DNA of 60,748 nt from JBCBST01 sp039819115 (GCA_039819115.1 JBCBST010000003.1:1-60748); one strand, 5' to 3'; counted from the stretch's first letter, positions 16,212 through 25,123 are shown. The notes: generated by a model from the letters alone, not told the origin. Program-made: numbers and translations.

Positions 16212-18144
16212 CTTGTGTAATCTTCAGTGGTTCAGAAAAGCCTCCTTTTTTGCCCCAGGCGTTTACAGCACGCACCTTGTAGGTGTATCCGTTGGCATCC
16301 TTAATAGCATGAGCAAATCCACGACTGGTTAACGTGGTCGGGTTAATCTGTTTGTACCGGCGCGCTCCCGGAGCTTTAGCATGCACTTCGTAGAATTGCA
16401 GACGATTCGGATCAGAAACATCCCAATTCAGCATCACTATATCCTCATTGTTTAATCCGGTATAGCGCTGGGTTCGAAGGTTTGACGGGGTATCAGGGTT
16501 CACTTTTTGGCGCATGAGAAACGTAAAGCTTGTGGCCGAGCCGGGGAAGTCGAACGAAAGATCAAACTGTCCGTTACGAACCCGGACTTCCTTTTTCTGT
16601 ACCATTGCAGGCTCCATGTTCTTTACCAGTTCCAGGTATTCTTCTGCCGATGGATCTTCAGGAGCGCCCATTTGTTCCCAATCATAAAAAGGGTTGGAGT
16701 TTTCTTCATCAAACAGAAATTCAATGAGGGTATAGGAACCATCTTCCAAGCCGGTAAGCTGGGTTTGGAGCACAACATATTGTGTATCTAACGCAGCCCG
16801 ATGGTCGGCTGGTGCTTCTTTTTCAGCTTTGAACTGATACTTCAGGATATCCATCTCAGGTTTGTTGTACGCACTGAGTATGACATCACCCGTCTTGTTT
16901 TTGGTTACGATAAGGCCTGCATTTTTAACGGTTCCACTATCCGTCCGTTCTACGTTGAATCGTTCTTCCCCATAAAGGCTCATCATATTCATAAGGGTAA
17001 GTGTAGGCTGCTTGATCAGATAAAAACGTTCGGTAGGCGGGAGTCCCAGTCTTCGTTCTTCGTTTTTTTCATACACCCGAACACTTCCACGGCTTCTGTT
17101 TTGATTATTACCTGGGATGAAACGTGCCAGTTGCGTGCGTTTTCGCCATGAGCCCAGAAATCCGTGATCGTTACTCAAAATGAGATAGGGCATAGGCAGC
17201 TCATCGATGATCTCGGTATTATGAAGATCAACCGATTGCACCATAAATGCTCCATACCACGGTCCGGTACGCCAGTGATGCAGATCGGCCCACCCTATAA
17301 GTGGATCTGCTTCATCATTTATGATAGGAATATTCCGGTATTGGGGGAATTTCTCATAGATATAGTTCCAGTTTTCCAATTCGGCATCGATCATTTGATG
17401 AGGAGCGAATTTTTTGTGGATAGAGATAAAATCGATCCGCGTTCCCTGTTCACCAGTAAAATAGTTTTTTCCATGAGCGCAGTGTTCCAGCAGAATTTGC
17501 AGAAAGGTGCTGATACCATCTACTGCGGTACCCGGTCCTCCAAACCTTAGATTGGGATTGGCTTCTTTGAGCCCCTCACTTACTGCGTCGTAGTAATTCA
17601 GGTATTTGATGTATCCATCGGTCCAGAAGTACCAGATGTCGGGTTCGTTCACCGATTCGAACAGCCATCCCTCAATCACTTCTTGGCCATAGCGCTGCTG
17701 GAGATGGATAGCTAAGTCGGTAACCAGCTTTTTAAAAGCCACTAGTTGGTCGTGATCGGCAAAGTCTATCGTGGAGGCAATGGGGCCTCCCATCAATTCG
17801 AAGATGAGTTTGAAATCGCGTTCCACAAACGCATCAAGTTTGGCATCTAATCCTTCCCAGTTGTAGCGCTGCGTGGGCATCCCGAAATCATAAATCTCTA
17901 CGTTATCCAGCAGGTAATGAGGGCGCATCCAGGTTACCCCTCCTGAAGCCTCTACATAATCAAGCGTCATCAGCATATCGGGATAATCCATTAAATCGGA
18001 AGGAGAGAATCCGGTGCTCTTCCAATATTGCGGGAAATCTATACCCGGTTCGCCGAGATTGGAGGTAAATGAAACGGTTGTTTGGGAAACGGCCTGTGTT
18101 ATGGAGAGAAGTAAGCCAATCAGAAGAGCAAGTGAAGTGCGCAT
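16201..18144 (-). CDS. Exported GH39-like glycoside hydrolase with C-terminal Fn3 domain
   Basis: A 647-residue secreted enzyme. Signal peptide 1-20 (MRTSLALLIGLLLSITQAVS|Q). The TIM-barrel part has the clan GH-A signature: acid/base Glu in LFESVNEPDIW (about 165) and nucleophile Glu in IPIINDEADP (about 277). WMRPHYLLDN, RYNWEGLDAKLD and LFESVNEPD fit family GH39 (beta-xylosidase/alpha-L-iduronidase), so the target is probably a xylan-like or uronic-acid glycan. After a beta-rich middle the last ~90 residues form a fibronectin type III domain (DTPSNLRTQ...YEVHAKAPG...YKVRAVNAWG). It shares an operon with RidA. Confidence 0.85.
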   Translation of the reverse strand: MRTSLALLIGLLLSITQAVSQTTVSFTSNLGEPGIDFPQYWKSTGFSPSDLMDYPDMLMTLDYVEASGGVTWMRPHYLLDNVEIYDFGMPTQRYNWEGLDAKLDAFVERDFKLIFELMGGPIASTIDFADHDQLVAFKKLVTDLAIHLQQRYGQEVIEGWLFESVNEPDIWYFWTDGYIKYLNYYDAVSEGLKEANPNLRFGGPGTAVDGISTFLQILLEHCAHGKNYFTGEQGTRIDFISIHKKFAPHQMIDAELENWNYIYEKFPQYRNIPIINDEADPLIGWADLHHWRTGPWYGAFMVQSVDLHNTEIIDELPMPYLILSNDHGFLGSWRKRTQLARFIPGNNQNRSRGSVRVYEKNEERRLGLPPTERFYLIKQPTLTLMNMMSLYGEERFNVERTDSGTVKNAGLIVTKNKTGDVILSAYNKPEMDILKYQFKAEKEAPADHRAALDTQYVVLQTQLTGLEDGSYTLIEFLFDEENSNPFYDWEQMGAPEDPSAEEYLELVKNMEPAMVQKKEVRVRNGQFDLSFDFPGSATSFTFLMRQKVNPDTPSNLRTQRYTGLNNEDIVMLNWDVSDPNRLQFYEVHAKAPGARRYKQINPTTLTSRGFAHAIKDANGYTYKVRAVNAWGKKGGFSEPLKITQDDE

Positions 18145-18248
18145 AAAACCGGGTTAGATGAGCACCAAAGGTATTGGAAAGGGACTATGGGAGGGGTAAA
18201 AAAGCGTAAAGGAAGGTGTAAGCTGGTTCTGAGGTAAAGAAGATTGAG

Positions 18249-18280
18249 AAAAAACCCAGGCTGTAAGCTTAACCTGGGTT
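18249..18280 (-). terminator. Intrinsic terminator after the sdpR-sdpI-hydrolase operon
   Basis: On the minus strand AACCCAGG pairs with CCTGGGTT around a loop that contains the self-complementary AAGCTT, then six Ts. It is 25 bases after the hydrolase stop. Confidence 0.85.
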
Positions 18281-18304
18281 CGGGTTTAGATTAGCAATAA
18301 CCTC

Positions 18305-19351
18305 TCAGCGCTTTAAAACCTCTGCAAGTTCCGCTAAGAAAGCGGGCATCAGTTCTTTTGGAAGCATGGCATATTCCTGAATCATACCGGTTTTCGCTTC
18401 CTGAAAGAGATGATTAGCCGAAGGTATGGTCGCGTTACTGCACGTTAGCTGATTTTCGGCACACACTGAATCAAAAACAGTGGCGTTCTGACCGGTGCTT
18501 ACCTGGGTATCCTTTTCTCCAAATACGGCATGCATTGGGATATTGAGGTTTTTGAGGTCGGCTTGCACATCATAGAACAAAAGAGTAGCCATCTGCCGGC
18601 TTTGCATAGGCCTCATCTGTGCATTGTATTGAGCAACGGCCAAAGCATCCACATCCGGAATGCTATTTCTTTGTGCTTCCGGCAATTTTGATACCTGGTC
18701 TTTGAGCAGTTCAACAAATGCATTTTGCACGTCATCCCAACCAGAATCGGTTCGTATGGCTTCGTACATTTTGTCCTGGAAAGCGAGGGTTTTTTGGATG
18801 TCTTCTTCTGGATTTCCCATTGCTGATTGAATGGTTCGTATTTGCTCGTTTATGATTTCTTTCAGGGGCACCATAGGGGAAGCGATCAGCAGAAGACGCT
18901 CGATGTCGGTACGATTTTGTGCCGCACGAACGGCAACCATCCCACCCTGACTATGTCCCATCAGAATAAAAGAGGTGTATGTATGGTTATCTGAGGCCCT
19001 AAAATAGTCCATAATCCGATGTACATCGCCAGCTAAATCATTGAGTGAGGCTTCTGTAAAGGAACCTGTTGAAGAGGCGACACCCCGGTCATCAAAACGA
19101 AAGCTGGCTATACCCAGACTTTTGAAATGGTCGGCCACATCTGCAAAAATCTTAAAGCCAACCACCTCTGAATCCCGGTTTTGGGCACCACTACCCGACA
19201 GCATGATGACTAATGATGAAGATGAAGCATGGTCGGGTACGACTAGTGTTCCACCAATTTCGAGTTCGTTATGAGGTATGACGACTTCCTGAGCCTGAGT
19301 GGTTAGTGCAGTTGCCAGGTATATCAGTAAAAAGCAGATACGTACATTCAT
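18305..19351 (-). CDS. Exported alpha/beta hydrolase
   Basis: A 348-residue serine hydrolase with a signal peptide (MNVRICFLLIYLATALTTQA|Q). Oxyanion stretch IMLSGSGAQNRDSE, FRFDDRGVASSTG, nucleophile elbow MGHSQGG (Ser about 131), then an acid in HAVFGEKDTQV and a His in IPSANHLFQE. It resembles periplasmic acyl/peptidase-like hydrolases of the DUF1749/S9-related type; the substrate is unknown. It begins only 16 bases after the SdpI gene and precedes the terminator, so it is the third gene of that operon. Confidence 0.85.
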   Translation of the reverse strand: MNVRICFLLIYLATALTTQAQEVVIPHNELEIGGTLVVPDHASSSSLVIMLSGSGAQNRDSEVVGFKIFADVADHFKSLGIASFRFDDRGVASSTGSFTEASLNDLAGDVHRIMDYFRASDNHTYTSFILMGHSQGGMVAVRAAQNRTDIERLLLIASPMVPLKEIINEQIRTIQSAMGNPEEDIQKTLAFQDKMYEAIRTDSGWDDVQNAFVELLKDQVSKLPEAQRNSIPDVDALAVAQYNAQMRPMQSRQMATLLFYDVQADLKNLNIPMHAVFGEKDTQVSTGQNATVFDSVCAENQLTCSNATIPSANHLFQEAKTGMIQEYAMLPKELMPAFLAELAEVLKR

Positions 19352-19367
19352 AGAGCATTAAATTGGA

Positions 19368-20018
19368 TTAAGAGGATAGGTTTTTAAAAGCGATAAAAGA
19401 ATAGATAAAGGGTATAGCAACCATAATAAAAACAATGCTTAAAAAGGTTGTATTATGGTTCATTAAGGGCAAAAAAGGGCTCAGCAGCAACAACAGGCCT
19501 CCTATAATCCAGAGCTTGCTGCCAAGACGGTGGGTTTTTTTCCAAACCGTCTCATTTTCCAGTGTCCATGGTGTTCGTATGCCGATAAAGTAATTGGGTT
19601 TAACCGAGTTAATGTAGTTGCCAATTACAATGAATAATATCCCCACTCCCACCGGAACGTACCCCTGAAAAGAGAAGCTGTGACCTAGGGAAATTCGAAT
19701 GACGATACCATAAACAGCTACGATGAATAACGATGTGATGACCCGAATGGCAGCTATCGCTTTTTGATTGGACGTAATCCTTTTTTTAGGGTCGATGGCC
19801 GGCAAAAAAACCATCAATAAGTATGTACCTAACCCGATTCCTGGTAACATAAGGGCATTTACCCATTTTGGTCCCCAGTCGTCGGCTTCTCCTTTTGCAT
19901 TAAAATGAGTTGGAACAATGTCTGGTAAGTCATTCCACAGGTAAGCAGAAACACCAAACGGGATGAGCAGAATGACCAGAATAAACCATTCCTTTTTGAG
20001 TATTTCTTTTATGTTCAT
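19368..20018 (-). CDS. sdpI: SdpI family membrane protein (DUF1648 plus SdpI domain)
   Basis: A 216-residue, six-helix membrane protein. The N-terminal DUF1648 domain has the phrase LPDIVPTHFNAKGEADDWGPKW (about 30-52). The C-terminal SdpI domain has NYINSVKPNYFIGIRTPWTLENETVWKKTHRLGSKLW. In Bacillus subtilis SdpI is both immunity to the SdpC toxin and the receptor that draws the repressor SdpR to the membrane. Here it follows an SdpR-like gene by 3 bases, matching that arrangement. No SdpA/B/C toxin gene is nearby, so what it guards against is open. Confidence 0.9.
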   Translation of the reverse strand: MNIKEILKKEWFILVILLIPFGVSAYLWNDLPDIVPTHFNAKGEADDWGPKWVNALMLPGIGLGTYLLMVFLPAIDPKKRITSNQKAIAAIRVITSLFIVAVYGIVIRISLGHSFSFQGYVPVGVGILFIVIGNYINSVKPNYFIGIRTPWTLENETVWKKTHRLGSKLWIIGGLLLLLSPFLPLMNHNTTFLSIVFIMVAIPFIYSFIAFKNLSS

Positions 20019-20021
20019 GAG

Positions 20022-20285
20022 TTATTCGTTGTTGTTCATAAGATTAAATAACCAGTGCGTTACATCCTCCAGAGCGGTAGTATCCAGTGAATAGGTAATA
20101 AACTTTCCGTTCCGGGTGGTGGATACCAGTCCCGCCTGTTTTAATAAATCTAAATGATGAGAAATACTGGGTTTGCTTATGTTAAACGCATCAGCAATTT
20201 CTCCGGCCGTAAGATCCTTTTCTTTAAGCAGATCCAGAATCTCCCGCCGTGTGGGATCATTAAGGGCCTTGAAAAACGTATTCAT
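20022..20285 (-). CDS. sdpR: SdpR-like ArsR-family repressor
   Basis: An 87-residue winged-helix protein: FFKALNDPTRREILDLLKEKDLTAGEIADAF, recognition helix NISKPSISHHLDLLKQAGLV, wing TTRNGKFITYSLD. It has no metal-binding cysteines, as in SdpR. It is the first gene of a three-gene operon with sdpI and a hydrolase. A 24-bp perfect inverted repeat lies four bases before its start codon, so it very probably represses its own operon; in the Bacillus model SdpI relieves this repression. Confidence 0.9.
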   Translation of the reverse strand: MNTFFKALNDPTRREILDLLKEKDLTAGEIADAFNISKPSISHHLDLLKQAGLVSTTRNGKFITYSLDTTALEDVTHWLFNLMNNNE

Positions 20286-20289
20286 TTAG

Positions 20290-20313
20290 ACATTTAGATA
20301 ACTGTCTAAATGT
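20290..20313 (-). promoter_or_regulatory. Probable SdpR operator
   Basis: ACATTTAGA and TCTAAATGT form a perfect 9-bp inverted repeat with a 6-base spacer. A further direct copy CATTTAGA (20283-20290) covers the sdpR start codon. Binding here would block both RNA polymerase and the ribosome site. Confidence 0.75.
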
Positions 20314-20388
20314 AATCATCTCTTTTAATTTTCCAAATTCTGATGTTTTTTTGGACAACATCTACGATCTAACCAACAAAGAACGCGT

Positions 20389-21060
20389 ATGAAATTGAAT
20401 GTGATTATAACCGGGGCAACAGGAATGGTGGGCAAAGGTGTTTTACTGGAATGCCTCGATCATGAAGCGGTTGCATCAGTGCTATGTATTAACCGGAGGT
20501 CGTTGAACATGCAGCATCCAAAGTTAACGGAGTGCATCCACAACGATTTTTCAGATTTTGAGTCCATTCGATCGGATCTCCGGGGATATAACGCCGCTTT
20601 TCTATGCATGGGGGTTAGTGCTGCGGGAAAGAGTGAGGAAGCCTATCATCATTTCACGTATGACTATACCATGGCATTGGTAAGAGTAGTGCAGGAAGAG
20701 AATGATGCAATGACGGGTATTTATGTTTCAGGAAGGGGAACAGATTCAACAGGGCAGGGAAAAATTATGTGGGCTCGTGTAAAAGGGAAGACGGAAAATG
20801 CAATTCTGAATTGCGGGTTTGAGAAGGCTTTTGTGTTCAGGCCGGGAGCCATCATTCCCCGGAAAGGGATTCGATCAAGTACTTATTGGTATCAATTTAT
20901 CTATGATTACCTCATGTGGGTGATACGGTTCTACAAAACCGTACGCCCGGATTCAGTGGTAGATACAACACAGATCGGTTTGGCCATGATACATGCCTCG
21001 CTCAAAGGGTACACCACTTCTCATATTGAGTCAAAAGATATCCTTGCTCTTAGCGAGTGA
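20389..21060 (+). CDS. NAD(P)-binding Rossmann protein (TIP30/HTATIP2-like epimerase family)
   Basis: A 223-residue NAD(P)H-binding protein. Glycine loop ITGATGMVGKGVLLECL (8-24), CINRR after beta-2, FLCMGVSAAGKSE, YVSGRGTDSTGQGKIMWARVKGKTE (with a Lys in the place of the SDR catalytic Lys) and VFRPGAIIPRKG. It is closest to the atypical SDRs like TIP30; the reaction is unknown. It is divergent from sdpR with 103 bases between. It ends convergent to the duplicated lipoprotein gene. Confidence 0.87.
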   Translation: MKLNVIITGATGMVGKGVLLECLDHEAVASVLCINRRSLNMQHPKLTECIHNDFSDFESIRSDLRGYNAAFLCMGVSAAGKSEEAYHHFTYDYTMALVRVVQEENDAMTGIYVSGRGTDSTGQGKIMWARVKGKTENAILNCGFEKAFVFRPGAIIPRKGIRSSTYWYQFIYDYLMWVIRFYKTVRPDSVVDTTQIGLAMIHASLKGYTTSHIESKDILALSE

Positions 21061-21117
21061 AATCCTTGATCATCTCCAAAAGCGAGGCTCTTATTCTGAA
21101 TATGTGGATAGGTTGCC

Positions 21118-21945
21118 CTACTCCTTTAACGTTACCGTTCGTTCCACGGTGTTAAAGGGTCCGGGAATCTGGTTGCCATCCTTGTCAATAAGCTCCAGTT
21201 GAACGCTAACTTCGCCCATGGGCAACCCTTTTATAATGTACGGGGCCCATTCTGTAATCAGGAATTCCTCATTGTTAATAGTAGCTCGTACTTTGTTGCC
21301 ATTTTCCGAGAGGGTAGTGTTAAAGATGAAAAAGTCGAGCATGAGATGTTCTGTATCTTTCCCACTGTATTCCCCTTTGGGACGGCTGTAAATCAAGGTT
21401 GGAGCTTCCATATTCAAATCTTGTGTATTGGCGTCGTCGGGACCAACCTTCACTTCTTTTACTACAACCGAGTTTTCGTTTTTCACGGATTCGTGATAAG
21501 AACGACTTAAAAAGGCAACCAGATGATGCGTTCCTGCTGGTAATTCCCTCATAAAAGAAGGAGTATAGTGAGCGGAATAAGGCTGGTTGTTTACGATAAA
21601 ATGAATATGCTGTCCTTTACCGGAGTTAGCCAGTTTTTCTGCATTCGGACCCTCCGTCTGGGCACCAAGCTCATAGTTCTCAACAGTAAATGTAAAATCT
21701 ACGGTACCCTCTTCCAGATTAGTCAGATTTCCCGGTTCGGTTAGTTCTAGTGTGGCGTCGGAATATGCAGGAGACCCTACCAGTTTTTCAAGGGTGATGG
21801 TGGATGTATCTGGTTTATTGCGATCACCATTTTCCGGCTGCTTACAGGCCGTGAATAACGTGCTTATAGTAAGCAGTAATACAATCTGGCGTAAAACGCT
21901 GGTCTTCTTAGATGTTGAATGAAACAAAATAGGAGCTGTATTCAT
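21118..21945 (-). CDS. Lipoprotein with an internal duplication, unknown function
   Basis: The first good start is the ATG at 21945, giving a 275-residue lipoprotein: basic N region, hydrophobic core RQIVLLLTISTLFTAC with the lipobox LFTAC. The frame extends upstream to 22041 but that part has no signal character. Two beta-sandwich-like repeats are visible: one with HIHFIVNNQPY...FMRELPAGTHHLVAFL, the other with KVRATINNEEF...IIKGLPMGEVSVQLEL. The first has His residues that could bind metal; the second lacks them. I do not recognise a function. It sits downstream of no clear operon partner. Confidence 0.72.
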   Translation of the reverse strand: MNTAPILFHSTSKKTSVLRQIVLLLTISTLFTACKQPENGDRNKPDTSTITLEKLVGSPAYSDATLELTEPGNLTNLEEGTVDFTFTVENYELGAQTEGPNAEKLANSGKGQHIHFIVNNQPYSAHYTPSFMRELPAGTHHLVAFLSRSYHESVKNENSVVVKEVKVGPDDANTQDLNMEAPTLIYSRPKGEYSGKDTEHLMLDFFIFNTTLSENGNKVRATINNEEFLITEWAPYIIKGLPMGEVSVQLELIDKDGNQIPGPFNTVERTVTLKE

Positions 21946-22067
21946 GGTTGGTTTGAAGGGGGGGTACAGCCAGCTCATGTTGAGGTAGAAAGAGCAAAGA
22001 GCTTTTGACTGCAAGTTGAATGCTAAACCATTGGGAGGCATACTTCATTCACATCTGTTCAATTATT

Positions 22068-23345
22068 TTATGATGAAACGGAGGAATGTATGCGGCTTCT
22101 TACCGAACGACTTTCTTCGAACAAGGTCATGATTCTGTTTGCCAGCTCGGGGTGTTTTTTGTGGAGCGATGATTTTTCTGAAACCAATAACGCTGCTTTG
22201 GCGCGATAGTAAAAAGGGGCGGTCACAAAGCTTATGCCAAGGTACGTCCAGATTAATTCGGAAGGGAGTCCAATAAGCATAAGTACAAGGCAAATCAGGC
22301 CATAGAAAAGCGGAAAAACGGTAATGGAAGCCATGATTTTCAGAGAAGCGTCGAAGGCATGATCCTTGATCTTGGTTTTTATAAACTTCCTAACCAGATG
22401 AGCCGGAAGCAGGTTGTTAAGCAGAGAGAACACCAGTAAAGGCGCAAGAAGAATATGCACAAACGAGAAAGAAGTGTGTTGTATAAACGTCTTAGGTTGA
22501 ACGTGAATACGATCGCATTGCTTTTGAATTTCTTCTGCTTCCGTAACCCAATTTTCGGGCAACGTCTCTTCAGCGAGGCGTTTAATAACCGGATTAATCT
22601 CAAAGGGATGGATAACCTGGTTACGGTCTGTGTTGAAATCATCTACCAAAATCTTCTGGATTTCATATGGATGATTTGCAGAAGGCTGAAACACCAGCTC
22701 TTTCATAGCCTGGGTAACATCATCCGTCATTTGCTGGGTGGCTGCATTTTCGTCTTCTTCAAACAGCGTTTTGTAATTGGAAACCGGTATAGGTTTCCCA
22801 AACTGCACCAGAACCCGGTTTCCTCCTTTCCGATGTTCGTCATAGTTAATACCAACGGGTATCATTTGTATGTCGAGCTGCCAGTTATGCTCGGTCTCTG
22901 CCCCGAAAACAACGCGGGTAAATCCTTTACTGATGGATCGGATACCCCGCTTAAGATTATGATTGGCTTCTGCAAAAACGAGGATAGCGTCCTTTCTGGC
23001 CAGGTAGCGTACACATTTAGCAAAGATTGCTTCATTTTTCTTTACGGCACGTACTCCATCCCGCACGCGGTACACGGGCAGCATATTCAGTGATCCAAGA
23101 AACCAGGCCGCTATCGGATTACTAAATACACCAGCCCGGGTTAGAAAATAAATGAAGGTCCAGACGTTACACACCACCAGGAAGGCATCAAGAAAGGAGT
23201 TCTGGTGATTGGGAATAAAAACAACGGGTTTATCTTTAGGGATGTTCTTTCTTCCGGAGATGATGGTTTTACGATAAAACAAGCGCACCGGGATTCCCAC
23301 CACGATGTACCGCATGTACTGATACCACAAGAAATTGGATCGCAT
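22068..23345 (-). CDS. PlsC-like lysophospholipid/glycerolphosphate acyltransferase
   Basis: A 425-residue membrane-bound acyltransferase. The acceptor motif is NHQNSFLDAF (about 46-55) with five residues between His and Asp, a spacing shared with the longer GPAT-like bacterial homologues. Block II is MLPVYRVRDG, block III VFAEANHNLKRGIRSISKG (in place of FPEGxxS) and block IV VIPVGINY-like IPVGINYDEH. Hydrophobic helices lie near the C terminus (about 295-380). It probably acylates a glycerol-phosphate backbone or a lyso-lipid; substrate uncertain. Confidence 0.85.
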   Translation of the reverse strand: MRSNFLWYQYMRYIVVGIPVRLFYRKTIISGRKNIPKDKPVVFIPNHQNSFLDAFLVVCNVWTFIYFLTRAGVFSNPIAAWFLGSLNMLPVYRVRDGVRAVKKNEAIFAKCVRYLARKDAILVFAEANHNLKRGIRSISKGFTRVVFGAETEHNWQLDIQMIPVGINYDEHRKGGNRVLVQFGKPIPVSNYKTLFEEDENAATQQMTDDVTQAMKELVFQPSANHPYEIQKILVDDFNTDRNQVIHPFEINPVIKRLAEETLPENWVTEAEEIQKQCDRIHVQPKTFIQHTSFSFVHILLAPLLVFSLLNNLLPAHLVRKFIKTKIKDHAFDASLKIMASITVFPLFYGLICLVLMLIGLPSELIWTYLGISFVTAPFYYRAKAALLVSEKSSLHKKHPELANRIMTLFEESRSVRSRIHSSVSS

Positions 23346-23354
23346 AAGTGCGTT

Positions 23355-24266
23355 CTAAGATGATTGTTTTGTACGGGTTCGGTTCCAAAACCAACTCAAA
23401 GACAGTCCGGCTACAATGTGCCAAATGCCCCACCATGCTGCAACAAGTAACATGCCTCCAAGTCCATTGAAAAAGGTAAGGATTAATACGATACCGAGCC
23501 CGGAGTTTTGAATACCCGTTTCTATCGCAATAGATTTTCGATCGGCAAAGGGGAGCCTGAACGCTGCTGCCAATCCAAAACCACCCGAAAGTGCAAGCAG
23601 GTTATGCAGGAATACAAACAACAGCACATGATGCACGTAAGTTAAAAATTGGTCGAAATTCATGGTGAACGCGATAACTACAAAAGCAGAAAAGAACAAA
23701 ACACCAAAACCGCGAATCCAGGTCGACAGCTTTTTCGCCAGATTTTCTTTGTAATGTCTGGTGATCATACCCAGCACAATGGGAATCCCCAGGATGAGAA
23801 ATACAATTTGTGCCACTTCCCAAAAATTAAGGCTAACTTCTTTCAGAATAGCGTTGGTGGGTGGGTATAGTCCTGCCCAGAACGAAAAATTGATGGGGGT
23901 CATAATCATCGCAAGCAGTGTGGCGCATGCTGTTATGGTAACCGATAACGCAAGGTTTCCACCTGCAATGGAGGATATAAAATTGGAAATATTCCCACCA
24001 GGGCAGGCGGCTACCATCATCATGCCCAATGCGATGGATGGTTGGGGTTTAAGCGCTAAAATCAATAAAAAAGTGCCAGCTGGTAGCAGGACAAACTGGG
24101 AAAATAACCCTATTAGCGGTCCTTTAGGTTGACGTATTAGCTGCTTGAAATCGTTGATTGTAAGCTCAAGAGCAACTCCAAACATGATGATGGCCAGTGA
24201 TACATTCATCACAAGCAGACCATCGTTATTCAGATTTAATTGCAGAGCATCAATAGAACCGTCCAT
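23355..24266 (-). CDS. Bile acid:sodium symporter family transporter
   Basis: A 303-residue transporter of the BASS superfamily with about nine or ten membrane helices. Marks are VALELTINDFKQLIRQPKG, FVLLPAGTFLLIL, ACPGGNISNFISSIAGGNLALSV and the late EIQNSGLG-like IETGIQNSGLGIVLILTFF, which contains the unwound sodium/substrate crossover. Bacterial members take up organic acids or related anions with sodium; the ligand is not predictable. Only 9 bases separate it from the acyltransferase start, so the two are in one operon. Confidence 0.9.
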   Translation of the reverse strand: MDGSIDALQLNLNNDGLLVMNVSLAIIMFGVALELTINDFKQLIRQPKGPLIGLFSQFVLLPAGTFLLILALKPQPSIALGMMMVAACPGGNISNFISSIAGGNLALSVTITACATLLAMIMTPINFSFWAGLYPPTNAILKEVSLNFWEVAQIVFLILGIPIVLGMITRHYKENLAKKLSTWIRGFGVLFFSAFVVIAFTMNFDQFLTYVHHVLLFVFLHNLLALSGGFGLAAAFRLPFADRKSIAIETGIQNSGLGIVLILTFFNGLGGMLLVAAWWGIWHIVAGLSLSWFWNRTRTKQSS

Positions 24267-24361
24267 GCAGGAAGGTAGGCGGATTAAGAGGGGAAAACAA
24301 AGGGGCAGATCATATGCAATACAGATGATACCATATTTTTCCAGTCGTGATTATCCGCCTT

Positions 24362-25123
24362 TTAATCATCAATAAACCGGCTGGCCCATACCGCAAGCAC
24401 ACTTCCAACATACCGACTGTCTTCTTCACGCGAGAGAAGGTGATCGGCATCATCTAAAGAAATGAAACTCTTAGGATGTTTTGCAGCAACAAATATTTTT
24501 CCTGCGTTATCAACCCCAACCGTATTGTCTATCGGTGAATGAAAGATGGCGAGTGCCCGGCCCAGTTCGCGGATATATTTTTTCATCCGGGTTTCTTCGA
24601 GATCGTCAATAAACTGTTTCTTAATGGTGAACGGGCGACCAGCGAGCGTGACTTGCGCTTCTCCCTTTTCCTCAATTTCGTCCAGGCTCATGGCAAAGTT
24701 GTGTTTCACATGCTCAGGTTCAGCAGGAGCACCGACCGTAGCTACTGCTTTAACCTGATCCATACGATGAGCAGCCTGAAGAACGGCTGCACCACCTAAT
24801 GAATGGCCGATCAAGATGGAAGGAGCGGTGTTCTCCTGTACCATAAACTCATATGCAGCTACCAGATCATCCACATTACTTGAGAAATTGGTGTCTGCAA
24901 ATTTGCCGGTACTTTGGCCAAGCCCGGTAAAATCGAAGCGCAGGGTGGCAATTCCTTTTTTTGCCATAGCATTGGTTACGTGTCCAACCGCTCGTAAGTC
25001 TTTAGAGCAAGTGAAGCAGTGTGCAAATAATGCGTAGGCTTTAGGTTCAGTATCGGGGAGATCGATTTTTGCGGATAATGTTTCTCCTAAGGCACCGGTA
25101 AATTGAGCTTTTTTTGATTGCAT
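24362..25123 (-). CDS. Alpha/beta hydrolase (OsmC-associated type)
   Basis: A 253-residue cytoplasmic serine hydrolase with no signal peptide. ALFAHCFTCSKDLRAVGHVTNAMAKKG and LRFDFTGLGQSTGKF are the phrases of the hydrolase often fused to an OsmC peroxidase domain; the OsmC part is absent here. Nucleophile elbow IGHSLGG (Ser about 104), an acid in FHSPIDNTVG and His in DDADHLLS. It is divergent from the VOC gene, sharing a very short (under 40 base) promoter space. Confidence 0.85.
   Translation of the reverse strand: MQSKKAQFTGALGETLSAKIDLPDTEPKAYALFAHCFTCSKDLRAVGHVTNAMAKKGIATLRFDFTGLGQSTGKFADTNFSSNVDDLVAAYEFMVQENTAPSILIGHSLGGAAVLQAAHRMDQVKAVATVGAPAEPEHVKHNFAMSLDEIEEKGEAQVTLAGRPFTIKKQFIDDLEETRMKKYIRELGRALAIFHSPIDNTVGVDNAGKIFVAAKHPKSFISLDDADHLLSREEDSRYVGSVLAVWASRFIDD

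Noticed and set aside
21946..22041. Upstream extension of the duplicated lipoprotein
   Set aside because: It would put the lipobox about 65 residues in; the ATG at 21945 gives a normal lipoprotein signal.
22455..23093. 212-codon open frame on the plus strand across the acyltransferase gene
   Set aside because: The minus-strand acyltransferase has clear catalytic motifs; the opposite frame is Phe/Asn/Cys-rich and unlike a protein.
24279..24363. Partial inverted repeat GGCGGAT near the transporter and hydrolase
   Set aside because: Eight bases with one mismatch over a 60-base gap, partly in coding sequence; likely chance.
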